Positions 10,723 through 21,111 of a stretch of DNA of 57,941 nt are shown here, piece by piece (position 1 is the first letter of the stretch; every line of letters begins with the position of its first letter). Location of the stretch: positions 1-57,941 of the forward strand of contig NZ_NMQZ01000039.1 of NCBI RefSeq assembly GCF_002864685.1. The letters run 5' to 3'. The DNA is from Alloalcanivorax mobilis. GTDB taxonomy: Bacteria > Pseudomonadota > Gammaproteobacteria > Pseudomonadales > Alcanivoracaceae. A model generated the notes under the pieces. The model was not told the DNA's origin and made no database searches. It saw only the letters and a program-made list of their open reading frames with translations. A program made the position numbers and the translations under genes.

Positions 10723-10872
10723 TTCGCGATCAGGGATCGCTCCCACAGTGGCGCTGTAGCAGGGCGTGCCGCGACGCGGAATGTTTTGTGGGAGCGGTCC
10801 TCGACCGCGAATCGGCGCTGCCTGGCCCGCCTCGTCTTTCAGGCTCGGTTCGCGATCAGGGATCGCTCCCAC
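10723..10872. repeat. REP-like cluster upstream of mfd
   Basis: Three 24-nt REP-type units: 10723-10746 and 10849-10872 (TTCGCGATCAGGGATCGCTC class), and 10788-10811 in the opposite orientation (GTGGGAGCGGTCCTCGACC class). They are related to the pair at 1-260. The rest of the tesB-mfd gap contains CACGCTGCACGCTTGCACGC words at 10629-10650 and TAGCGTCCAGCGTCTGGCGT at 10926-10945. Confidence 0.8.
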
Positions 10873-11002
10873 AGTGGCTCCGTGGAAGGTCGCCCCGATA
10901 CGGCGACGGTTTTGATTCTGGCTGTTAGCGTCCAGCGTCTGGCGTCCGGTTCCTTCCGCCATGCCCATCGTCTGCTACAATGCGCGCCCTCTGGAGGCAT
11001 TG

Positions 11003-14000
11003 ATGACCCTGTTACCCAACACTCCCCTGTTTCCCGCCGGCCATGAGCACTACCGCGATTGGCAAGGGCTTGGCGATGGCGCGCTGGCGGCGGTGCTGGC
11101 GGAGGCCGCCAGGGTGCCGGCGGCCGGCGCCCTGACCGCCAGCAAACCCGGGCCGCTGCTGGTGGCCGCGCCCAGCAGCAGCCGCGCGCAACAACTGACC
11201 GATGCGCTGACGTTCTATCTGGCCGGCAGCAACGTGCCGGTGATGCTGTTCCCCGATTGGGAAACCCTGCCCTACGATCTGTTCAGCCCGCATCAGGACA
11301 TCATCAGCGATCGCATCCGGGTATTGAACTGGCTGGGCACGGCGCGCGCCGGGGTGCTGGTGGTGCCGGTCAACACGCTGATGCAGCGGCTGGCGCCGCC
11401 GATGCACATCAGCGGCAACAGTTTTGCCCTGCGGGTTGGCGAGCGCTTCGACATGGAAGCCACCCGGGAACAGCTGGTCTCCTGCGGCTACCGCCAGCGC
11501 GACAACGTCTACGAGCACGGCGAGTTCGCGGTGCGCGGGGCGATCATGGACATCTTCCCGATGGGCTCCGACCAGCCGTTCCGGGTCGAACTGTTCGACG
11601 ACGAGATCGAATCCCTGCGGCTGTTCGACCCGGAGAGCCAGCGCTCCACCGGCCAGGTCGACGACATCAATCTGCTGCCCGCCGCCGAGTACCCGCTCAG
11701 CAGCGAAGGGGTGCGCCATTTCCGCAATGCGTTTCGCGACGCCTTCGATGTGGAACCGCGCAAGGTCACTCTGTACCAGGACGTGTCCGAAGGCATCGCC
11801 ACCCCGGGTGTGGAATATTACCTGCCGCTGTTCTATGACCAGCTCGCCACCCTGTTCGATTATTTGCCCGGCAACGCACGGGCGGTGGAAATGGCCGGCT
11901 GCGACGAGGCGGCGCGGCACTTCTGGGACGAAGTCAACGAGCGCTACGAATCCCGCCGCCACGATATTCGCCGGCCGATTCTGCCGCCCGCGTCTCTGTT
12001 TCTGCGACCCGAGGAGCTGAATGGCGCCTGGCAGCGGCTGCCCCGCGCCCGGCAGAAGGACTCCGCTCAGGCGGTGCGCTTCCCGGTGGCGCCGTCGCCG
12101 GATGTGTCCGCCGACGCCCGCGCGCGCAACCCGCTGGCGGCGCTGCACACCTTCGCCGACGCCCACCCGGACACGCGCATTCTGGTGGTGGCGGAAACCG
12201 CCGGCCGGCGCGAGGCGCTGCTGGAGCTGATGCAAAAAATCGGCATCCAGCCGGCGCTCAAGGACGGCTGGCAGGATTTCGTCGCTGATCCGCAACGCTG
12301 GAACCTCACCCGGGGCGAGTTGGACAGCGGCTTCCATGCCCCCGACCACGAAATTCTGGTGGTCACCGAGAGCCAGCTTTACGGCGAGCGCATTATGCAG
12401 CGCCGCCGGCGCCGCACCAGCGAGGAAAGCGGCAACGAAATGGGCATGCGCTCGCTGGGCGAGCTCAGCGCCGGCGCGGCGGTGGTGCATCTGGACCACG
12501 GCGTGGGCCGCTACCAGGGCCTGGTGCACATGACCGTGGACAATCAGGCCCACGAATTCCTGCTGCTGGAATACGCTGGCGGCGACAAGCTCTATGTGCC
12601 GGTTTCATCTTTGCACCTGATCAGCCGCTACGGTGGCGGCGACAGCCCGCCGCTGAACCGGCTCGGCACCGAGCAATGGAGCAAGGCGCGCCAGAAAGCG
12701 GCGGAAAAGATCAACGATGTGGCCGCCGAGTTGCTCAACACCTACGCGCGCCGCGAGGCGCGCACAGGGCGCGGCTTCCCGGTCGAGGCCGAGGAATACC
12801 AGCGCTTCGCCGCCGGCTTTCCGTTCGAGGAAACCCCGGACCAGGAAAGCGCCATTCGCGCGGTGCTCAGCGATATGCAGTTGGAAAAGCCGATGGACCG
12901 GCTGGTGTGCGGCGACGTCGGCTTCGGCAAAACCGAGGTTGCCATGCGCGCCGCCTTCGTGGCGGTGCAAAACGGCACCCAGGTAGCAATCCTGGTGCCC
13001 ACCACCCTGCTCGCCCAGCAGCACTACGAATCCTTTGTCGACCGTTTCGCCGACTGGCCGGTGAACGTCGAGGTGATGTCGCGTTTCCGCAGCGCCAAGG
13101 ACAAAGCCCAGGTGCTGGAGCGGCTCAAGGCCGGCAAGGTGGACATCGTGGTGGGCACCCACCAGCTTTTGCAGGAATCGGTGACGTTCGCCGACCTGGG
13201 GCTGATTATCGTGGACGAGGAACACCGCTTCGGGGTGCGCCACAAAGAGCGCCTCAAGGAGATGCGCGCCGAGTGCGACATCCTCACGCTGACCGCCACG
13301 CCGATCCCGCGCACCCTGAACATGGCGATGAGCGGCATGCGCGACATTTCCATTATCGCCACGCCGCCGCAGAAGCGGCTGTCGGTGAAAACCTTTGTGC
13401 AACAGCGCGACGGCACCGCCATCAAAGAGGCGATTCTGCGTGAGTTGCTGCGCGGCGGGCAGGTTTATTTTCTGCATAACGACATTGATACGATGGCGCG
13501 CACCGCCGAGGAACTGCGCGCCATGGTGCCCGACGCGCGCGTTGGCATCGCCCATGGGCAAATGCGCGAGCGCGAGCTGGAGGCGGTGATGGGCGACTTC
13601 TACCACCGGCGTTTCAACGTGCTGGTGTGCACCACCATCATCGAAACCGGCATCGACGTGCCCAGCGCCAACACCATCATTATCGAACGCGCCGACAAAC
13701 TCGGCCTGGCCCAGCTTCACCAACTGCGCGGCCGCGTCGGGCGCAGCCATCACCAGGCCTACGCCTACCTGATCACGCCACCGCCCAAGGCGATGACCAA
13801 GGACGCCCAGAAGCGGCTTGAAGCGATTGAAATGGCCACCGACCTGGGCGCCGGTTTCGTGCTCGCCAGCCAGGATTTGGAAATCCGCGGCGCCGGCGAA
13901 CTGCTCGGCGAAGAGCAGCACGGCAACATGGAAACCATCGGTTTTTCGCTCTACATGGAAATGCTCGAACAGGCGGTGGACGCCCTCAAGCGCGGCGAGC

Positions 14001-14479
14001 AACCGGACACCGCCAAACCGCTCTCCGGCGGCCCCGAGGTGAATCTGCGCATTCCCGCCCTGATCCCCGAGGATTACCTGCCCGACGTGTTCACCCGCCT
14101 GACACTCTACAAACGCATCGCCGGCAGCAAAACCGCCGAGCAGCTCAAAGAGCTGCAAGTGGAAATGATCGACCGTTTTGGCTTGCTGCCCGAGTCGCTG
14201 AAAAATCTGTTCGCCGTCACCACCCTGCGCCAACGGGCCGAGAAACTGGGCCTGACCCGCGTCGACGCCCACGCCAACGGCGGCAAACTGGAGTTCGGCG
14301 AGCGCACCCCGGTGGACCCGCTCACCATCGTCAAGCTGGTGCAATCCAATCCCGGCCGCTACAAACTGGAAGGCGCCCACATATTGCGTTTCCAGATCGA
14401 ATCCGACGGCCCCGCCGAGCGCCTGGACCTGATCGAACGGCTGCTTGCCCACCTGGGCGGTGAAGGCATCGCCCCCTAG
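11003..14479 (+). CDS. mfd: Transcription-repair coupling factor Mfd
   Basis: 1158 residues (E. coli 1148). Mfd removes RNA polymerase stalled at DNA lesions and recruits UvrA. Order seen: an N-terminal UvrB-like region (LFPDWETLPYDLFSPH, near residue 80), the RNAP-interaction domain (VVHLDHGVGRYQGL near residue 495), then the RecG-like translocase with Walker A GDVGFGKTE at 637-645 and the DEEH box at 738-741, then motif VI (QLRGRVGRS) and the C-terminal TRCF domain. ATG 11003 has GGAGG 5-6 nt upstream; a start at 10961 is upstream of the Shine-Dalgarno and is rejected. The P. aeruginosa neighbour gap is adjacent here too. Confidence 0.97.
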   Translation: MTLLPNTPLFPAGHEHYRDWQGLGDGALAAVLAEAARVPAAGALTASKPGPLLVAAPSSSRAQQLTDALTFYLAGSNVPVMLFPDWETLPYDLFSPHQDIISDRIRVLNWLGTARAGVLVVPVNTLMQRLAPPMHISGNSFALRVGERFDMEATREQLVSCGYRQRDNVYEHGEFAVRGAIMDIFPMGSDQPFRVELFDDEIESLRLFDPESQRSTGQVDDINLLPAAEYPLSSEGVRHFRNAFRDAFDVEPRKVTLYQDVSEGIATPGVEYYLPLFYDQLATLFDYLPGNARAVEMAGCDEAARHFWDEVNERYESRRHDIRRPILPPASLFLRPEELNGAWQRLPRARQKDSAQAVRFPVAPSPDVSADARARNPLAALHTFADAHPDTRILVVAETAGRREALLELMQKIGIQPALKDGWQDFVADPQRWNLTRGELDSGFHAPDHEILVVTESQLYGERIMQRRRRRTSEESGNEMGMRSLGELSAGAAVVHLDHGVGRYQGLVHMTVDNQAHEFLLLEYAGGDKLYVPVSSLHLISRYGGGDSPPLNRLGTEQWSKARQKAAEKINDVAAELLNTYARREARTGRGFPVEAEEYQRFAAGFPFEETPDQESAIRAVLSDMQLEKPMDRLVCGDVGFGKTEVAMRAAFVAVQNGTQVAILVPTTLLAQQHYESFVDRFADWPVNVEVMSRFRSAKDKAQVLERLKAGKVDIVVGTHQLLQESVTFADLGLIIVDEEHRFGVRHKERLKEMRAECDILTLTATPIPRTLNMAMSGMRDISIIATPPQKRLSVKTFVQQRDGTAIKEAILRELLRGGQVYFLHNDIDTMARTAEELRAMVPDARVGIAHGQMRERELEAVMGDFYHRRFNVLVCTTIIETGIDVPSANTIIIERADKLGLAQLHQLRGRVGRSHHQAYAYLITPPPKAMTKDAQKRLEAIEMATDLGAGFVLASQDLEIRGAGELLGEEQHGNMETIGFSLYMEMLEQAVDALKRGEQPDTAKPLSGGPEVNLRIPALIPEDYLPDVFTRLTLYKRIAGSKTAEQLKELQVEMIDRFGLLPESLKNLFAVTTLRQRAEKLGLTRVDAHANGGKLEFGERTPVDPLTIVKLVQSNPGRYKLEGAHILRFQIESDGPAERLDLIERLLAHLGGEGIAP

Positions 14480-14499
14480 CGCGGTGGTGGGTCTTTTTT

Positions 14500-14620
14500 T
14501 GTAGGAGAGACCCCGGTAGAAGCCCCGGTTTCTGTAGGAGAGGCCGGGCGGCGTTCCGCCCTGCCAGCGACGGTTTTGATCTTCGCGTCGGAGGTTCGAG
14601 GCAAAACCCACCGGGTACGG
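14500..14620. repeat. TGTAGGAG / CCAGCGACGG mosaic fragment
   Basis: The gap after mfd holds two TGTAGGAGAG words, then GCCAGCGACGGTTTTGATCT followed by TCGCGTCGGAGG. The same words in the same order occur at 36866-36930, and partly at 31785-31850. No clear terminator is seen beyond a T7 run at 14493-14499. Confidence 0.5.
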
Positions 14621-14624
14621 GCAT

Positions 14625-15617
14625 TCAGTGGTGACCGTGGCCGCCGCCGGCGTTGGCCAGGCGCTCGGCTTGCGGTTGCCAGTACACCTCCCCTGACACC
14701 GCCATCGGTTCACCGGCGCGGGTCATCGGTACCGACCATTGGGTGACCAGGGCGCGTTTGCCGGCCTGTCGGATCGCTTCCGGCGGGTTCAGGCTGGCGT
14801 AGGTGGCGCGCGGTTCGGTCCAGGCGTGGCGCGGCACGTCGGAGATTTTCACCCAGCGTGGCGGCTGCCTCGGGGCGGCGGCGTTGGCGGCGGTGCCATC
14901 GGGGCCGATGCGCAGGTAGGGCTGGCCGCTGGCGTTGAGCACCATCACCGGTTCCTTGCCATCGTTGCGGACAAACAGGGCCGGCACGGTGCCCGGCGCC
15001 AGACTGACGCGCACGCCCGGCGCCGGCTGCGGTGATGAGGTCAGCCGCGACACCATCACGCCCTCCGGCAACGGCTGGTAACGGAAGGTGCCCTGGAGGG
15101 TGGCGGGCTCGCCGTCGAAACGCACCGGGATCGACCAAGCGCTCAATGACGCCGGCCGGCCGGCGTGTTCAACATCGTGGGGCACCTCGATGCCGTCGGT
15201 GCGCAGGCGGGTGTCGAACCAGCCCCAATGGGGTTCGCTGTGCACCCGCGCCCAATGGGGCGGTGCGTGCTCGCCGACGCCGCCGGGTATCGGCACGCCG
15301 CGCGCGGCGGTCTGGGTCTGGTACCAGGCCGGGCTGGCGAGATCGGCGCGCACGCCGTCGGCGCCGATGCGCAGGAAGGCGCGCCCGTTGCGGTCGAGAA
15401 TCTCCAGGGTTTTAGTGCTGCTGTTCTCCACCACCAGTTGCGGTGCCACCGTGGTTTGCACCTGCACCTTCACGCCCCGCAGCGCCGGCGGCAGCGCCTC
15501 CAGCCGCGCCTTCACCGTGGAGGCCTCCGGGCCATGGGCGAGCGCCGGCGCCGGCCAGCCGGTCGCGGCCGCCAGCAGCAGCGCGGCCAGAAGGCGGATT
15601 CGCTTGATCGTCACCAT
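14625..15617 (-). CDS. Secreted protein with an internal two-fold repeat, partner of the copper oxidase
   Basis: I do not recognise a named family. The 330 residues open with a Sec signal (LLAALLLAAATGWPAPALAHG, cleavage near ALA-HG) and end in a His-rich GGGHGHH tail. Two copies of a domain are visible. The first holds APQLVVENSSTKTLEILDRN, then FLRIGADG and PPHWARVHSEPHWGWFDTRL. The second holds VPALFVRNDGKEPVMVLNAS, then YLRIGPDG and PPRWVKISDVPRHAWTEPRA. The PP-x-W...W-x-x-x-R pattern recalls a WHDHR-type motif in uncharacterised actinobacterial membrane proteins (weak memory). ATG 15617 has GGGAGG 7 nt upstream. It overlaps the end of the upstream copper-oxidase-like gene's operon gap by only 14 nt, so the two are co-transcribed. 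The His-rich tail could bind metal (inference). Confidence 0.75.
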   Translation of the reverse strand: MVTIKRIRLLAALLLAAATGWPAPALAHGPEASTVKARLEALPPALRGVKVQVQTTVAPQLVVENSSTKTLEILDRNGRAFLRIGADGVRADLASPAWYQTQTAARGVPIPGGVGEHAPPHWARVHSEPHWGWFDTRLRTDGIEVPHDVEHAGRPASLSAWSIPVRFDGEPATLQGTFRYQPLPEGVMVSRLTSSPQPAPGVRVSLAPGTVPALFVRNDGKEPVMVLNASGQPYLRIGPDGTAANAAAPRQPPRWVKISDVPRHAWTEPRATYASLNPPEAIRQAGKRALVTQWSVPMTRAGEPMAVSGEVYWQPQAERLANAGGGHGHH

Positions 15618-15631
15618 GCGTAAGCCTCCCA

Positions 15632-18100
15632 TCAACGACGCACCAGGGTTTGCGGTGTCGCGCCCGCCAACCGCACCTTCACCGGCGCGGCCACCGAGGG
15701 CACGATCATGCCGGAGCCGTCGCTGGCCTGACGGTTGACGAACAGCAGATAGTGGCCGGCCGGCGCCACCGCCGCGTTGGCGGGAATGCGCGCGCTTAAC
15801 TGACCCTCATCCGTAACCTGGAACGGCAGCACCACGGTGCGCTGATCACCGTCCACCAGATGGGTGATGGTGGTGCGGCGTACCAGCAACACCTGGCGAA
15901 TGGCGTTGGCGTCGTCCACCTGCACGGCGATGGTCTCGCCGTGGTCCACTTCAGCGGGTGCCTCGACGATCCTCGGGCGCTGCTTGTACAGGTACGGCGG
16001 CGTGTAGATCTCGAACGAAGGATCACGGCCGTCGTTGGGCGACAACCCCAGGCTTTCCAGGTTGAGGCTGAACAGGTAGGCGGTGTTGATGGGCGCATGA
16101 CCGCCGATCAGTACCCGGCCATCCGGCAACAGGATGGCGGTGTTGTGGTAGGTGCGCGGATTCAGCGAGGTGGCCATCGGTTGCCAGGTTTCGGTTTGCG
16201 GATCGAAGCGCTCGCTGAGTTGCACCGGCACGTCGAGCCCCGGCAGCACTACCCCATCGCGGTTGCCGCCGTTGAACGCCATCACCGAGCCGTCCGGCAG
16301 CAGCACACCGGAGGGATACCAGCGCGGGCCGCTGAAATTGCCGACGATGCGTGAGGAGTAGCGCATGCCGGCGACCACGTCGTCGCCGCCTTCCGGCAAG
16401 CCCACTTCCACGGTGTCGATGCGGCTGTTGGGGACCGCCAGGTAACTGCCCGGGCTGGACGCCGCGACCAGCCCCAGCACGCCGCCGGCGGTGAGGAATT
16501 CCGCTTTGCCGTACTCGCCGTTGGCGTCGGGAACCAGTGGCATCATGATCGAGAAAGTGGAGCCTCGGAACCCGGCGCCCAGCACCCGGTTGACCACCTG
16601 CGGGTCGGCCAGATCGCCGAGCAGATTCTGAACCTGTTCGACGCTGCCCAGCGGGTTGCCCAACAGATTGCCGAGCAGGCCGCCGACGCTGCCGGTCAGG
16701 TCTTCCAGCAGATCCGGGTTGGTGACCGTGAGCGCCGAGGTGATGCGCTCCAGCCCAAGTTGATTGAGCTGCACATTGAGGCCGGCGTAGCCCAAATCGT
16801 TCCAGCGCTGGGTGGCCGGGTTGTAGGCGGACACGAAGTTCCATTGCGCCTGATTGTAGGACTGGCCGAACGGATTGAACGCTTGCCCGGCGGCGTTGTA
16901 GAACACCTGCCCATTAGGCAGCAGGTGCAAGCGCGGAAACAGCGGCAATGCTTTCTCGGCGGTGTGCAGCGGCCCGACTTGCTCGCCGTTTTCCGACCAG
17001 GTGCCGCTCTGCAGATCGTAGGTTTCACTGATGCGCACGTTGTCGGCGGATTGCAGCAGGTTGGCCAGGCCGTTCTCTTCACCGCCCAGCAGCGAGCCGG
17101 TGTACACCGGCTTGAGCAGCTTGGTGACGCCGCTGGCCACGAACACGTCGCCGTCCGGCAGGGTCACCAGGCTCGGGTACCAGCGCCCCTGGCTCATCTT
17201 GCCGGTCTGCGTCCAGGAGTTGTCGTCGGGGTCGAAAATGCGCGCGTCTTTCAGGCCTTCCAGTTCCACCACGCCGATGTCATCGGGTACGCCGAGGCGG
17301 CCAAAGTTACTGGGCAGCGGGAACTCCGCGTCGAAACCAGAGAGCACATCGCGGGCCTGGGGAAACACCGAGCCGAGGGACGGTTCGGTGTAATAATCGG
17401 TGCCGCCCACCGCCATGATGCGGCCGTCGGCCAGTTGCACCAGATCGGCACAGAACAGGGCGCCATCGTTGCCGGCGGTGTCTTCCGCGTCGCTCAACTG
17501 CTTGCCCGGCAACAGCGTCTCGCTGTCACTGCCGTCCACGTTGGCGCCGCCGCGCAACGGCGAGGGGCGCTGCCAGGAGGGCTGGTCCGCCGGCCCGGCC
17601 GGCCCCAGGCTGAGCACCCGGGTCTGGTCGTTCACCGACACGAAACCGAACTCGGCGACGATCGAGACCTCCACATTCTCGGTGCCTTCCAGGGCGTTGA
17701 AGTACACCAGCCGGTCGTCCGGCAGCAGCGCGATGGAACCCGCCGCCGGCTTGCAGCGGAAATCGTTTTCGGCGTCCTTGAGGCATTTGTCGTCGGTGGT
17801 GACCACCTTCATCTGATCGCCGGTGCTGGAATCGCCATAGCGAATGGTCGGCTCGGCGAAGGGACCCGCGAAGGCGCCCTGCTGACACGACTCGCCCTGA
17901 CACTGATAACGGCGCCCATCGAACGAGGCTTGATCGGCCTCCGGCGCTGGCCCCATGGGATCGTCCGTGTTCGGTGTTTCCACCTCGCCGCCGCCCGTGT
18001 CCACTGCGGCGGCACCGGACCCGCCGCCCCCACCGCCACCGCACGCACTGATCAGCGCGCCCAGCAGCGCCAGGCCGATAAGCCGATAGAACCTTGTCAT
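15632..18100 (-). CDS. Predicted radical copper oxidase lipoprotein (galactose/glyoxal oxidase-like, AA5-type)
   Basis: 822 residues. A lipoprotein signal (LLGALISAC, Cys20) is followed by a Gly-rich linker, kelch-type propeller repeats (PDGDVFVASG, PNGQVFYN, PDGSVMAFNGG, PDGRVLIGGH) and a C-terminal DUF1929 Ig-like domain (EIYTPPYLY). The copper-radical ligands of galactose oxidase have candidates: Cys217 (ALFCADLVQ) and Tyr308 (GRWYPS) for the thioether-linked Tyr-Cys, Tyr651-His652 (RTYHNTAILLPDG) and His747 (TTITHLVDGDQR). The Tyr-His to His distance (about 96) is close to glyoxal oxidase. Such enzymes oxidise alcohols or aldehydes with O2, giving H2O2. ATG 18100 has GGGAGAG upstream. A long Leu/Gly-rich insert (about 440-515) is unusual. 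Substrate unknown. The family is well supported; activity is inferred. Confidence 0.85.
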   Translation of the reverse strand: MTRFYRLIGLALLGALISACGGGGGGGSGAAAVDTGGGEVETPNTDDPMGPAPEADQASFDGRRYQCQGESCQQGAFAGPFAEPTIRYGDSSTGDQMKVVTTDDKCLKDAENDFRCKPAAGSIALLPDDRLVYFNALEGTENVEVSIVAEFGFVSVNDQTRVLSLGPAGPADQPSWQRPSPLRGGANVDGSDSETLLPGKQLSDAEDTAGNDGALFCADLVQLADGRIMAVGGTDYYTEPSLGSVFPQARDVLSGFDAEFPLPSNFGRLGVPDDIGVVELEGLKDARIFDPDDNSWTQTGKMSQGRWYPSLVTLPDGDVFVASGVTKLLKPVYTGSLLGGEENGLANLLQSADNVRISETYDLQSGTWSENGEQVGPLHTAEKALPLFPRLHLLPNGQVFYNAAGQAFNPFGQSYNQAQWNFVSAYNPATQRWNDLGYAGLNVQLNQLGLERITSALTVTNPDLLEDLTGSVGGLLGNLLGNPLGSVEQVQNLLGDLADPQVVNRVLGAGFRGSTFSIMMPLVPDANGEYGKAEFLTAGGVLGLVAASSPGSYLAVPNSRIDTVEVGLPEGGDDVVAGMRYSSRIVGNFSGPRWYPSGVLLPDGSVMAFNGGNRDGVVLPGLDVPVQLSERFDPQTETWQPMATSLNPRTYHNTAILLPDGRVLIGGHAPINTAYLFSLNLESLGLSPNDGRDPSFEIYTPPYLYKQRPRIVEAPAEVDHGETIAVQVDDANAIRQVLLVRRTTITHLVDGDQRTVVLPFQVTDEGQLSARIPANAAVAPAGHYLLFVNRQASDGSGMIVPSVAAPVKVRLAGATPQTLVRR

Positions 18101-18136
18101 GGAATCTCTCCCGCGAACGCGATTGTCGTTATTCAC

Positions 18137-18548
18137 CGGCCCGATGGCCTGGCGGCTTCAACCACAATGCGCGCGAGCAAGCGCCCCGTCGTGAAGGCCA
18201 CGTGCGCGATTACCACATTGCGACATTCGGATACCGGCACGGAAAAAGGCTTACACAGAGATCGTAAAAGTTTCACGGTTTGACGACGGGGAAACGGAAA
18301 CAGCGGGGTTTGTTGAGCGGGGAGACAAGTTTCAGGCGGCAGGCTTCAGGCGGCAACACGGGCGATGCCGTGGTGGGTCGGAGGCCGTGCCCGCGCGGTT
18401 GCGTTGGACGTGTGACGTCGGACGTCGGACGTCGGACGCCAAAATTAAGACCGTCGCTGGCCGCGTGGTACGGCGTGGTTGCCGCCACCCGTGAAGACGC
18501 AGCCCCCTGAACACTGAACACTGAAAACTGAACACTCTTCCCAACGCC
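18137..18548. repeat. Mosaic intergenic repeats (CAGGCGG, GACGTCG, ACTGAACACTGAA words)
   Basis: No gene is seen in this gap of about 450 nt. It contains TTTCAGGCGGCAGGCTTCAG at 18328-18347, an AGGCCGTGCCCGCGC word near 18379, three GACGTCGG heptamers at 18414-18436, GACCGTCGCTGGCC at 18449-18462, and CTGAACACTGAACACTGAAA from 18508. These are the same word families found in other gaps, here chained without clear inverted arms. Confidence 0.6.
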
Positions 18549-19736
18549 CTAAAGCGCCTCCCCCGCGGCGTGACCACAGGCCCAGGCCCATTGAAAGTTG
18601 AAGCCGCCGAGTTGGCCGGTGACATCCAGCACTTCGCCAATAAAGTGCAGCCCTGGCACCCGGTTGACCTCGAAGGTTCTGGACGACAGGGCATCGGTGT
18701 CGAGGCCACCCAGGGTGACTTCGGCGGTGCGGTAGCCTTCGGTGCCCGAGGGTTTGAACGACCAGCCCTTGAGCAGGGCGGCCACGTCGGCCAGCGCCTC
18801 GTTACTGTAGTGCTGCAGCGGGCCGGCCCATTGAAAGTGAGCGACCCAGGCGGCGGCCAGGCGCTGCGAGAAAAAGCCACGCAGCCATTTCTCCAGGGAC
18901 GCCGAGGGTTGCTCCTGGCGGGCCTGGCGGAGGGCCTGAAGCGGGTCCGCCAGCGCCGGCAGCCAGTCCACGGTGACGGCCTCGCCGGGCCGCCAGAACG
19001 TGGAGACCTGCAGCATCGCCGGGCCAGACAGGCCGCGATGGGTGATCAGCAGCGGTTCGTTGAAGCTCACCCCGCCGGCTTGCGCGCGCACCTCGGCGCT
19101 GACGCCGCTGAGCGTCGACAGCCAGGCTTTGTCCGCCGGCTGCAGGGTGAAAGGCACCAGGGCCGCCCGGGTGGGCAGCACCGGCAGACCGAACTGCTCC
19201 GCGACCTGATAACCGAAGGGGCTGGCCCCCAGGGTGGGAATCGACAGGCCGCCGCTGGCGATCACCAGCTTGTCACAAGCGATGTCGGCGTTTGCCGCGC
19301 GCAACGAAAAGCCCGGGCCACGTTGGCGGATCGCGCTGACCGGCGTGTTCAGGCGCATCTCCACGCCGGCCCACTCGCACTCGGTGAGCAGCAGGTTGAG
19401 AATTTCCTTGCTGGACTGCGCGCAAAACAGCTGGCCCGGCGCTTTTTCCACGTGCTCGACGCCGTGGCGCTCGACCAGCTCGACGAAATGCCAGGGGCTG
19501 TAGCGCTTCAGCGCCGATTTGCAGAAATGCGGGTTGGCGGAAAGAAAATGATCCGGGGTGGTGTTCAGGTTGGTGAAATTGCAGCGGCCGCCACCGGACA
19601 TAAGAATTTTTTTGCCGGCTTTATTGGCGTGGTCGAGCAACAGCACCGAGCGGCCCCGGTAACCGGCGGTGGCGGCGCACATCAGGCCGGCGGCACCGGC
19701 GCCGATCACCACCGCGTCATACTGTTGCACGGCCAT
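18549..19736 (-). CDS. HI0933/YhiN (BaiN)-type FAD-dependent oxidoreductase
   Basis: 395 residues. The N-terminal dinucleotide-binding motif is YDAVVIGAGAAGLMCAATAG (residues 6-25). The family signature KKILMSGGGRCNFTN follows at about 43-57. A C-terminal FAD-contact stretch carries EVLDVTGQLGGFNFQWAWAC and G-H-A-A-G. The HI0933 family contains flavoproteins of mostly unknown substrate; a gut member (BaiN) has been linked to bile-acid dehydroxylation, so the name should not be read as function here. It is 45 nt downstream of the MTIP gene and probably the tail of the nagZ operon. Confidence 0.88.
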   Translation of the reverse strand: MAVQQYDAVVIGAGAAGLMCAATAGYRGRSVLLLDHANKAGKKILMSGGGRCNFTNLNTTPDHFLSANPHFCKSALKRYSPWHFVELVERHGVEHVEKAPGQLFCAQSSKEILNLLLTECEWAGVEMRLNTPVSAIRQRGPGFSLRAANADIACDKLVIASGGLSIPTLGASPFGYQVAEQFGLPVLPTRAALVPFTLQPADKAWLSTLSGVSAEVRAQAGGVSFNEPLLITHRGLSGPAMLQVSTFWRPGEAVTVDWLPALADPLQALRQARQEQPSASLEKWLRGFFSQRLAAAWVAHFQWAGPLQHYSNEALADVAALLKGWSFKPSGTEGYRTAEVTLGGLDTDALSSRTFEVNRVPGLHFIGEVLDVTGQLGGFNFQWAWACGHAAGEAL

Positions 19737-19781
19737 ACTGTCTCCGCGATGGCGGGTTGTGGAAAGGATGGCGAGGCAGGA

Positions 19782-21094
<1,313 letters not shown>

Positions 21095-21111
<17 letters not shown>

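Noticed and set aside
12605-14713. Minus-strand open frame of 702 codons over mfd
   Set aside because: Shadow of mfd; no domain or Shine-Dalgarno.
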